Positions 58,098-64,000 of a stretch of 64,000 bases of DNA are shown in pieces. The DNA comes from Paenibacillus macerans (GTDB taxonomy: Bacteria > Bacillota > Bacilli > Paenibacillales > Paenibacillaceae). Both the position numbers and the translations under genes were made by a program. How positions within the stretch are numbered: position 1 is the stretch's first letter; each line of letters starts with the position of its first letter. The notes beneath the pieces were generated by a model. That model ran no database searches. It saw nothing but the letters and a program-made list of their open reading frames with translations, and was not told the DNA's origin. The stretch covers positions 868,001 through 932,000 of the forward strand of contig NZ_UGSI01000001.1 in NCBI RefSeq assembly GCF_900454495.1, in the 5' to 3' direction.

Positions 58098-59924
58098 ATG
58101 CGTGAGAGAGAAACTTTATACAATGAACCCAATAAGCAGATAGCTAAAAAACGGGGCGGCCTGCGGGCGTTCTTGCGGCTGATCCGCGAGACGAAACCGA
58201 ACATGGCGCTGCTGATCGGAGCGCTTTTGCTGAGCGTCGCTTCAACGGTTGTGAGCTTGGTCATTCCGATGTTCACGAAAAATCTGGTCGACGGCTTTTC
58301 GCTGTCATCAATCAGTACGCAGCAGATCGTGATGATCGGGGCGGCATTTATCGGCATGTCGATCGCTTCGGGGCTGTCGATCTATTTGCTTAATTACGCC
58401 GGGCAAAAAATGGTGGCCAGCCTGCGCGACCGGCTTTGGAAAAAACTGCTCCGGCTGCCGGTGTCCTATTACGATAACAACCGCACCGGAGAATCGGTGA
58501 GCCGCCTGACGAACGACACGGGGATCATCAAATCGCTGATTTCCGAGCATGTGACCGGTTTTTTCAGCGGTATCATTTCGATCATCGGGGCGGTCGCGGT
58601 GTTGTTTTACCTGAACTGGAAAATGACGCTGCTCATGTTTGTCGTCATCCCGATCGCGGCGCTTATTATGGTGCCGCTCGGGCGAATGATGTACAAAATT
58701 TCGCTGGGCATGCAGGACGAGACCGCTTCTTTCACGGCGGTTCTGAGCCAGGTGCTGTCGGAAATCCGGCTGGTCAAGGCGTCCAATGCCGAACGCAAGG
58801 AATATGAGAACGGGTTCGCCGCCATCGGCAAACTGATGACTTTCGGCATCCGGGAAGGCAAGGTGATGGCCTGGATCAGCCCGTTCACTTCTTTTGTAAT
58901 GATGATGCTGCTGGTCGTGGTGATCGGTTATGGGGGCATGCAGGTATCAAGCGGCGCAATGACGGCCGGTGAGCTGGTTGCGTTTATCCTTTATCTGATT
59001 CAGACGGTGATGCCGATGACGCAATTGACGACGTTTTTCACGCAATTGCAGAAGGCGATGGGAGCAACCGAAAGAATGCTGGAGACGCTGGACGCGGAGG
59101 AAGAGCCGTTTGCTTCGGGCAAGGAAGTGGCGGACGCGAACCAGCCGCTGGCGGTCGAAGGCTTGACGTTCGGGTACAAGCCGGAAGAGCCGGTGCTGGA
59201 GGGCGTTAGCTTTACGATGAAGCCCGGCACGGTGACGGCGGTTGTCGGGCCGAGCGGCGGCGGCAAAACGACGCTGTTTGCCCTGCTGGAACGGTTTTAT
59301 ATCCCGCAGGAAGGAACGATCAGGCTGGGAGATGACCCGATCGATGCGTTTTCGCTCCGTTCCTGGCGGGGGCTGATCGGGTACGTATCCCAGGAAAGTC
59401 CGATTATCGCCGGCACGATCCGGGAAAATTTATGTTACGGCATCGAGCGCGAAGTGAGCGAAGAGGAACTGAAGCGGGCGGCGGAAATGGCCTATGCCGA
59501 CGGCTTTATCGCCGAATTGCCGGACGGGTTCGACACCGATGTCGGCGAACGCGGCGTGAAGCTGTCCGGCGGGCAGCGGCAGCGGATTGCGATCGCCCGG
59601 GCACTCCTCAGAGACCCGAAAATTCTTATGCTGGACGAAGCGACTTCCAGTCTGGACAGCCGCTCGGAAATCGTGGTGCAAAAGGCGCTGAACAATTTGA
59701 TGCAGGGCCGCACCACCATCGTGATCGCGCACCGGCTGTCCACCGTCGTCGGCGCCGATCAGCTGATTTTTATCGAGAAGGGCAAAGTAACGGGCCGGGG
59801 AACGCACGAGGAGCTGCTGCGTCATCACGCGATGTACCGGGAGTTCGCCGCCCAACAGCTGCAGCTTCCGGAAGCCGGTGAACGCGCAGATAAGACCGGT
59901 GTACGCGCAGAGGCGATATTGTAA
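58098..59924 (+). CDS. bmrA: Homodimeric ABC multidrug exporter BmrA
   Basis: Half-transporter of 608 residues that works as a homodimer and expels drugs, very similar throughout to B. subtilis BmrA (YvcC). Transmembrane domain: LVIPMFTKNLVDGFSLSS, LPVSYYDNNRTGESVSRLTN, VIGYGGMQVSSGAMTAGELV. NBD: GPSGGGKTT, Q-loop GYVSQESPIIAGTIREN, LSGGQRQR, ILMLDEATSSLDS with catalytic Glu, AHRLST. AAGGGAAGAGAAGAAC precedes ATG 58098. A two-component system starts 14 nt after the stop, so the pump and its probable regulator are cotranscribed. Confidence 0.93.
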   Translation: MRERETLYNEPNKQIAKKRGGLRAFLRLIRETKPNMALLIGALLLSVASTVVSLVIPMFTKNLVDGFSLSSISTQQIVMIGAAFIGMSIASGLSIYLLNYAGQKMVASLRDRLWKKLLRLPVSYYDNNRTGESVSRLTNDTGIIKSLISEHVTGFFSGIISIIGAVAVLFYLNWKMTLLMFVVIPIAALIMVPLGRMMYKISLGMQDETASFTAVLSQVLSEIRLVKASNAERKEYENGFAAIGKLMTFGIREGKVMAWISPFTSFVMMMLLVVVIGYGGMQVSSGAMTAGELVAFILYLIQTVMPMTQLTTFFTQLQKAMGATERMLETLDAEEEPFASGKEVADANQPLAVEGLTFGYKPEEPVLEGVSFTMKPGTVTAVVGPSGGGKTTLFALLERFYIPQEGTIRLGDDPIDAFSLRSWRGLIGYVSQESPIIAGTIRENLCYGIEREVSEEELKRAAEMAYADGFIAELPDGFDTDVGERGVKLSGGQRQRIAIARALLRDPKILMLDEATSSLDSRSEIVVQKALNNLMQGRTTIVIAHRLSTVVGADQLIFIEKGKVTGRGTHEELLRHHAMYREFAAQQLQLPEAGERADKTGVRAEAIL

Positions 59925-59938
59925 AGGGGTAATTGGCT

Positions 59939-60619
59939 ATGGCAAAAATACTTGTGGTGGACGACGATCAGCACATTCGCGAACTGGTCAAGGTTTTTCT
60001 GGAGGAAGCGGGAATGGTGCAGGTGCTTGAAGCGGAGGACGGACGCGAGGCGCTCACCCTGGTGGAAACGGAAAAAGTCGATATGGTCATTATGGATATT
60101 ATGATGCCGAATATGGATGGCTGGGAGCTGTGCCGCCAGCTGCGGCGGGATTATGACATGCCGCTCTTGATGCTGACGGCCAAAGGCGAAACGAAGCAGG
60201 TGGTGAAAGGCTTCGAACTGGGCACGGACGATTATTTGGTCAAACCGTTTGAGCCGGCGGAGCTGGTCGCCCGGGTCAAGGCGCTGCTCAAGCGTTATCA
60301 TGTGACGCTGTCCCAGGTCGTTGCGATCGGCGAACTGAAAATCAACCGCAAGACATTTGAAGTTTCCGCCCAGAACGAGAGTTTTACGCTGCCGCTGAAG
60401 GAATTCGAGCTGCTGTTTAAACTCGGCAGCCACGCGGGTCGAACGTTGACGCGGGAGCAGCTGATCGAAGATATATGGGGTTACGATTTCGAGGGGAACG
60501 AACGGACGATCGACGTGCACATCAACCGTCTGCGCGAACGTTTTCCCGAGGAGCGGTACGGGTTTAAAATCCGCACGATCCGCGGCCTGGGCTACCGCCT
60601 GGAGGCGGGGGAACGGTGA
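59939..60619 (+). CDS. OmpR/PhoB family response regulator
   Basis: 226 residues. Receiver: KILVVDDDQHIREL, phospho-acceptor in MVIMDIMMPNMDGWEL, LMLTAKGE, DDYLVKPFEPAEL. Winged helix after about residue 130 (LPLKEFELLFKLGSHAGRTLT, IWGYDFEGNERTIDVHINRLR, KIRTIRGLGYRL). ATG 59939 has AAAGGGGTAA at the right distance; a TTG at 59933 is closer to that site. Cotranscribed with bmrA and overlapping the kinase gene by 4 nt, so it probably controls bmrA (inference). Confidence 0.93.
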   Translation: MAKILVVDDDQHIRELVKVFLEEAGMVQVLEAEDGREALTLVETEKVDMVIMDIMMPNMDGWELCRQLRRDYDMPLLMLTAKGETKQVVKGFELGTDDYLVKPFEPAELVARVKALLKRYHVTLSQVVAIGELKINRKTFEVSAQNESFTLPLKEFELLFKLGSHAGRTLTREQLIEDIWGYDFEGNERTIDVHINRLRERFPEERYGFKIRTIRGLGYRLEAGER

Positions 60620-61677
60620 ACTGGTTGAAAAAAATTTGGAAAGTACTGTTCCATATTTTTGGGTCTCTGGCGGTGTTGGCGGTTTTCGGCTTGACATGGA
60701 CGGCTGCTACTTTTACCACCTCTGTTGTCTATCGGCATTGGGAACCGCCTTTTTCCGACTATGCGCTCGAACTGCTGAATGTGATTCTTGGATTTATTTT
60801 GTTTGTCTTCATTGCCTTTCTGATCGGCCAGTTGCTCCATAACAACCAGTTAAAGATGCTCAATTCGGTCATCGCGGCGATCCGACGGATCGCCAAAGGG
60901 GATTTCTCCGTCAGGCTGGAGGGTTTTGAGAAATTGAGGGAATTCGAATCGATCGTACACAGCATTAACGAAATGGCCAGCGAGCTGGGGCGGATGGAAA
61001 CGATGCGCCAGGATTTCATTTCCAATGTCTCGCACGAAATCCAATCGCCGCTCACTTCCATTCGCGGATTTGCCAGAGCTTTACGGAAACCGGGGCTGCC
61101 GCAGGAAAAACGGGACCATTACTTGGAAATTATCGAGTCGGAGAGCCGCAGGTTGTCGCAGATGAGCGACAATTTGCTGAAATTGTCCTCGCTTGAGGCG
61201 GAGCGCGCCACTTTTCAGGCCAACCGGTTTCGGCTCGACCGTCAGCTTAAGACCGTCGTTTTGGCTTGCGAACCGCAATGGCTGGACAAGAACATCCAGA
61301 TTAATCTGGACCTGGTGCCTGTCGAGGTGGAGGCGGTCGAGGATTTACTCGCTCAAGTATGGTTGAACCTGCTGTACAACAGCATTAAATTTACGCCGCA
61401 TGGCGGGGAAATTACCTTGACGCTTTCGCGCGGAGGAAGGCATGCCGAAGTCGGGATCGCCGACAGCGGGATGGGCATCGCCAAAGAGGATCTGGTCCAT
61501 ATTTTCGAGCGGTTTTATAAAGCCGATAAATCGCGGACGCGCAGCGCAGGCGGCAGCGGACTAGGCCTATCGATCGTGAAGAAAATCGTCGAAATCCACC
61601 AAGGGAACATTTCCGTAGCGTCCGAACCGGGTCAAGGGACGAGGTTCGTTATCGCCGTCCCGTATGATTGGACCTAA
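60616..61677 (+). CDS. Sensor histidine kinase paired with the 59939 regulator
   Basis: 353 residues. Two transmembrane segments (LFHIFGSLAVLAVFGLTW; LNVILGFILFVFIAFLIG) with only about 20-30 residues outside, a HAMP domain, HisKA with the acceptor His in DFISNVSHEIQSPLTSIRGF, N box NLLYNSIKFTPHGG, G boxes DSGMGI and GGSGLGLSIVKKI. GTG start at 60616 inside the regulator gene (GTGA overlap). The short loop and intramembrane layout resemble kinases that sense lipid II-binding antibiotics or a partner ABC transporter, here possibly BmrA. Confidence 0.92.
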   Translation: MNWLKKIWKVLFHIFGSLAVLAVFGLTWTAATFTTSVVYRHWEPPFSDYALELLNVILGFILFVFIAFLIGQLLHNNQLKMLNSVIAAIRRIAKGDFSVRLEGFEKLREFESIVHSINEMASELGRMETMRQDFISNVSHEIQSPLTSIRGFARALRKPGLPQEKRDHYLEIIESESRRLSQMSDNLLKLSSLEAERATFQANRFRLDRQLKTVVLACEPQWLDKNIQINLDLVPVEVEAVEDLLAQVWLNLLYNSIKFTPHGGEITLTLSRGGRHAEVGIADSGMGIAKEDLVHIFERFYKADKSRTRSAGGSGLGLSIVKKIVEIHQGNISVASEPGQGTRFVIAVPYDWT

Positions 61678-61703
61678 GTTCCAGATTGATGACAATCTTT
61701 TAT

Positions 61704-61734
61704 TTGTAAACGGGTGGCGTGAACATGGTATGAT
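61704..61734 (+). promoter_or_regulatory. Possible promoter of the second OmpR-type system
   Basis: TATGAT 61729-61734; TTGTAA 61704-61709 at a long 19-nt spacing. Confidence 0.4.
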
Positions 61735-61782
61735 AGTACCGATGTGCCATTCCAGTTTTTCAAATAAAGGATGAAATAATCT

Positions 61783-62493
61783 ATGAACAAACAAATTTTA
61801 ATCGTCGACGACGATGATAAAATTGCCAAACTGATTGAAATTTATCTCGTAAACGAAGGTTATGATGTCGTGAAAGCGGGGGACGGGCTTAAAGCGCTGG
61901 ACATCATGGAGCGCGAGGCGGTCGATCTGGTCATTCTCGATGTCATGATGCCGGGGCTTGACGGGATTTCCGTCTGCCTGAAGATCCGCGAGACGCGGAC
62001 GACGCCGATTCTGATGCTGAGCGCTAAAGACGGCGATATGGACAAGATTACGGGCCTGATGACCGGAGCGGACGACTATATGGTCAAGCCGTTTAATCCG
62101 CTCGAGCTGGTCGCCCGGGTGAAATCGCTGCTGCGCAGATCCTCTTACGCCGCCCAGGCGCAATCGTCCGTACAGGCGCAGGCGTCCCAGGATCATATGA
62201 TCCGAATCGGCTCGCTGCAGATCGACAAGGAGACGCATACGGCTGCGGTTGACGGGAATCCGCTGAAGCTGACGCCGATCGAATTCGGAATCTTATATTT
62301 GCTTGCCAGCCATCCCGGCCGGGTGTTCGGCTCGGACGAAATTTTCGAACTTATTTGGAAAGATAAATTTTTGGAGAGCAGCAATTCCGTGACGGTGCAT
62401 ATCAGCCGCCTGCGCGACAAGCTGGAGAAAGAGATGGACGGAGAAAAGCTGATCCGTACCGTGTGGGGGGTCGGCTACAAAATTGAAGGCTAG
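61783..62493 (+). CDS. OmpR family response regulator, VanR-like
   Basis: 236 residues. Receiver ILIVDDDDKIAKLIEIYL, phospho-acceptor LVILDVMMPGLDGISV, MLSAKDGDMDK, DDYMVKPFNPLEL. Linker of about 20 residues rich in Ala/Gln/Ser (AAQAQSSVQAQASQ), then a winged helix (LTPIEFGILYLLASHPGRVF, NSVTVHISRLRDKLE, TVWGVGYKI). AAAGGATG upstream of the ATG. Overlaps its kinase gene by 11 nt. It may act on the repeats at 63578-63628 in front of the sigma gene. Confidence 0.92.
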   Translation: MNKQILIVDDDDKIAKLIEIYLVNEGYDVVKAGDGLKALDIMEREAVDLVILDVMMPGLDGISVCLKIRETRTTPILMLSAKDGDMDKITGLMTGADDYMVKPFNPLELVARVKSLLRRSSYAAQAQSSVQAQASQDHMIRIGSLQIDKETHTAAVDGNPLKLTPIEFGILYLLASHPGRVFGSDEIFELIWKDKFLESSNSVTVHISRLRDKLEKEMDGEKLIRTVWGVGYKIEG

Positions 62494-63604
62494 TTTGCGC
62501 TTTTTGACCTGGCTGTTTTGGACGACGGTCGCTTCGCTGATTTCGCTGCTGCTGCTCATCCTGCTGGCCAGATTGTTTTACATGCTGTATCCGGAGATGT
62601 CGGTTTATACCTTTATCGTTTGGATCAACCGGAACATCGGCTTTCCCTTGGCCTATTATTTGGCGGGAGTGCCGATTTTGCTCTTGTTCGCGCTGTATTT
62701 CTACCGCCGTAGCGTCCGGCGCCACGAGAAAAAGTACCTGGAGCTGCTGATTGAAGAGGTGCATAAGATCGAGGAGGGCTCCGTGCGGAAAATACCGGTG
62801 GAAAACGTGGGACAGCTTGGACAGCTGGCCACCGACATCAACCGCATGGTTGAGCGCTTAAGAACGTCGATGGAGGAGGAACGCCGGGCGGAGCAAACGA
62901 AAAACGAGCTGATCACCAACGTATCGCATGATTTGCGGACGCCGCTCACCTCCATTACCGGCTATCTCGGCCTGATCGATCAGGACCGTTACCGCGATGA
63001 GGTCGAGCTGCGCTACTACGTCAACATGGCGTACGAGGAATCGCTGCGGCTAAAGCAGCTGCTTCAGGATTTGTTTGAGTTTACGCGGCTGCAGAACAAG
63101 GAGATGAAGCTGCAGAAAACAAGGATTAATCTGGCGGAAATGCTGGATCAAATTATCGCCCATTTCGGCTGGCAGCTGCAGGAGAGCGGCATGGAATGCC
63201 GGCTGTATTTGCAGGGGCGCCACCTTTACGTTCACGCGGACGGGGACAAGCTGAGAAGGGTGTACGAGAACCTGATCACAAATGCGATCCGTTACGGACA
63301 TGAGGGAAAATACATCGATATTCGCGGCTGGATGGAAGGGGAGGAGGCCGTTACCGAAGTGGCCAACTACGGGGACCCGATTCCCGAATCCGATTTGCCG
63401 CATCTGTTCGACCGCTTCTATCGGGTGGAAAAATCCCGGGCGTCGCACACCGGCGGGTCGGGGATCGGCCTGGCCATCGCCAAGCACATCGTTGATCTCC
63501 ACCAGGGGACGATAGCGGCGGACAGCAACGAATACCGCACGGTGTTTACCGTACGGCTGCCGCAAAATTCCGAATCGTTTAAGAAAAATGAAGAAATTTC
63601 TTAA
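62483..63604 (+). CDS. Sensor histidine kinase, VanS-like
   Basis: 373 residues. Two transmembrane helices (FWTTVASLISLLLLILLA; LAYYLAGVPILLLFALYFY) separated by about 35 extracellular residues; HAMP; HisKA with acceptor His in ELITNVSHDLRTPLTSITGY; N box NLITNAIRYGHEG, G boxes replaced in part by VANYGDPIP, then GGSGIGLAIAKHIVDLHQG. TTG start at 62483 within the regulator gene. VanS-like kinases in Paenibacillus usually sense envelope stress, not always vancomycin; no vanHAX genes are nearby. Confidence 0.9.
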   Translation: MKASLRFLTWLFWTTVASLISLLLLILLARLFYMLYPEMSVYTFIVWINRNIGFPLAYYLAGVPILLLFALYFYRRSVRRHEKKYLELLIEEVHKIEEGSVRKIPVENVGQLGQLATDINRMVERLRTSMEEERRAEQTKNELITNVSHDLRTPLTSITGYLGLIDQDRYRDEVELRYYVNMAYEESLRLKQLLQDLFEFTRLQNKEMKLQKTRINLAEMLDQIIAHFGWQLQESGMECRLYLQGRHLYVHADGDKLRRVYENLITNAIRYGHEGKYIDIRGWMEGEEAVTEVANYGDPIPESDLPHLFDRFYRVEKSRASHTGGSGIGLAIAKHIVDLHQGTIAADSNEYRTVFTVRLPQNSESFKKNEEIS

Positions 63605-63628
63605 GAAAAACTTAACAATTTCTTAGAC
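63578..63628 (+). promoter_or_regulatory. Direct-repeat operator (11-bp period) before the ECF sigma gene
   Basis: TTTAAGA 63578, TGAAGAA 63589, CTTAAGA 63600, CTTAACA 63611, CTTAGAC 63622: five heptads at exactly 11-bp steps, the arrangement bound by OmpR/PhoP-type regulators (PhoP boxes are TTAACA-like with the same period). The first two overlap the end of the kinase gene. Confidence 0.6.
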
Positions 63629-63732
63629 GGGACGCAAACTATAACCTTCATAATGAACCATGGAACCAGGCAAGCGCCGGTACGAAACGGGGCGCTGCCG
63701 AAATTTCAATGGATAGAAATGAGGGGAAAAAG

Positions 63733-64000
63733 ATGAAAACCCGTTCTATGGATCTTCTTTATCGCGAATATAAAAACGACGTTTACCGCTATTTATACAG
63801 TATGTGCCGCAATCATCACACCGCGGAGGATTTGATGCAGGAGACATTTTGCCGGGCGCTCAAGCATTTGGACGGGGCGGAAGGGCGCAAGGCTAAAGCG
63901 TGGCTGCTGCGGGTGGCCCATAACGCCTACATTGACAAGCTGCGCAAAGAAAGCCGGTCTTCGTCTTATGAAAATGAATTTTTCTTCGGCTACGCCAGCG
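63733..64000 (+). CDS. ECF RNA polymerase sigma factor (5' part, runs off the right edge)
   Basis: About 89 N-terminal residues are visible. Sigma region 2 is clear: LLYREYKNDVYRYLYSMCRN, HHTAEDLMQETFCRALKHL (region 2.2, core binding) and WLLRVAHNAYIDKLRKESR (region 2.4, -10 recognition). ATG 63733 has GAGGGGAAAAAG upstream. Direct repeats of the OmpR type stand in its promoter region, placing it under a two-component system, most likely the VanRS-like pair just upstream (inference). An anti-sigma gene is expected to the right. Confidence 0.88.
   Translation, partial: MKTRSMDLLYREYKNDVYRYLYSMCRNHHTAEDLMQETFCRALKHLDGAEGRKAKAWLLRVAHNAYIDKLRKESRSSSYENEFFFGYAS

Noticed and set aside
61783..63604. 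Glycopeptide resistance (van) operon
   Set aside because: The regulator and kinase resemble VanR/VanS, but no vanH, vanA-type ligase or vanX gene lies in the window; VanRS-like pairs are common general systems.

Overview
This 64 kb window is a chromosomal segment of a spore-forming, aerobic to facultative Bacillota. It most resembles Paenibacillaceae (Paenibacillus or a close relative). The basis is: moderately high G+C; strong AGGAGG-type ribosome binding sites; intrinsic terminators with long T tracts; spoVA sporulation genes; a miaB-ricA pair; the bacillithiol enzyme ypdA; and close relatives of the B. subtilis exporters BmrA, BmrC/BmrD and YgaD. No rRNA, tRNA or CRISPR array was seen, and no prophage or conjugative module.

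Layout. 1-2504: the end of korA, then korB (2-oxoacid:ferredoxin oxidoreductase) and pduL (phosphotransacylase). 2599-5373: a spore-membrane locus (spoVAD, spoVAC, a DUF421+DUF1657 '2Duf' protein, and a divergent small DUF1657 protein). 5534-7568: miaB and ricA. 7689-10951: a thioesterase, then an NAD salvage cluster (NrtR-like Nudix regulator, nicotinamidase, nicotinate phosphoribosyltransferase). 11050-13386: a divergent TetR/DHA2-exporter pair with a clear operator. 13636-16977: a second ferredoxin oxidoreductase built from two fused genes. 17033-20754: an oxidoreductase, a lipoprotein, moaB and a His-rich COG0523 GTPase. 20755-21688: a gene-free stretch full of dispersed repeats. 21689-29779: an SLH protein, bmrC/bmrD with a leader attenuator, a HesB-like protein and a ygaD-type exporter. 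29780-31640: an IS3-family element sitting in repeat-type intergenic DNA. 31637-36259: DUF441, ypdA, a HAD phosphatase, a 32-residue orphan peptide gene and rsgA. 36260-38380: an IS110-family element and more repeats. 38382-45086: an esterase, an MFS exporter, hypotheticals, a GntR/ABC operon and an SDR. 45849-52132: DUF1992, gluQ, a CNNM protein and hrpB. 52488-54161: an AT-rich island with a secreted-peptide remnant and a glycosyltransferase. 54471-57992: a NarL-type two-component system, azoR and an MgtC-like protein. 58098-64000: bmrA, two OmpR-type two-component systems, and the start of an ECF sigma factor gene preceded by 11-bp-spaced direct repeats.

Themes. Efflux and envelope stress dominate (four ABC exporter polypeptides, two MFS pumps, three two-component systems, one ECF sigma). 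Ferredoxin-linked 2-oxoacid metabolism is present twice. Intergenic DNA carries at least three families of structured dispersed repeats, several copies each, plus short tandem repeats placed directly upstream of moaB and gluQ. The most striking unrecognised items are the orphan 32-aa peptide gene with its own promoter and terminator (34679-34909), the modular AACGGTTGT/CAACCGTT repeat family, the roughly 215 bp repeat present at 20961 and 56844, and a predicted transcription attenuator in front of bmrC. All assignments were made by reading the sequence; no database search was run.
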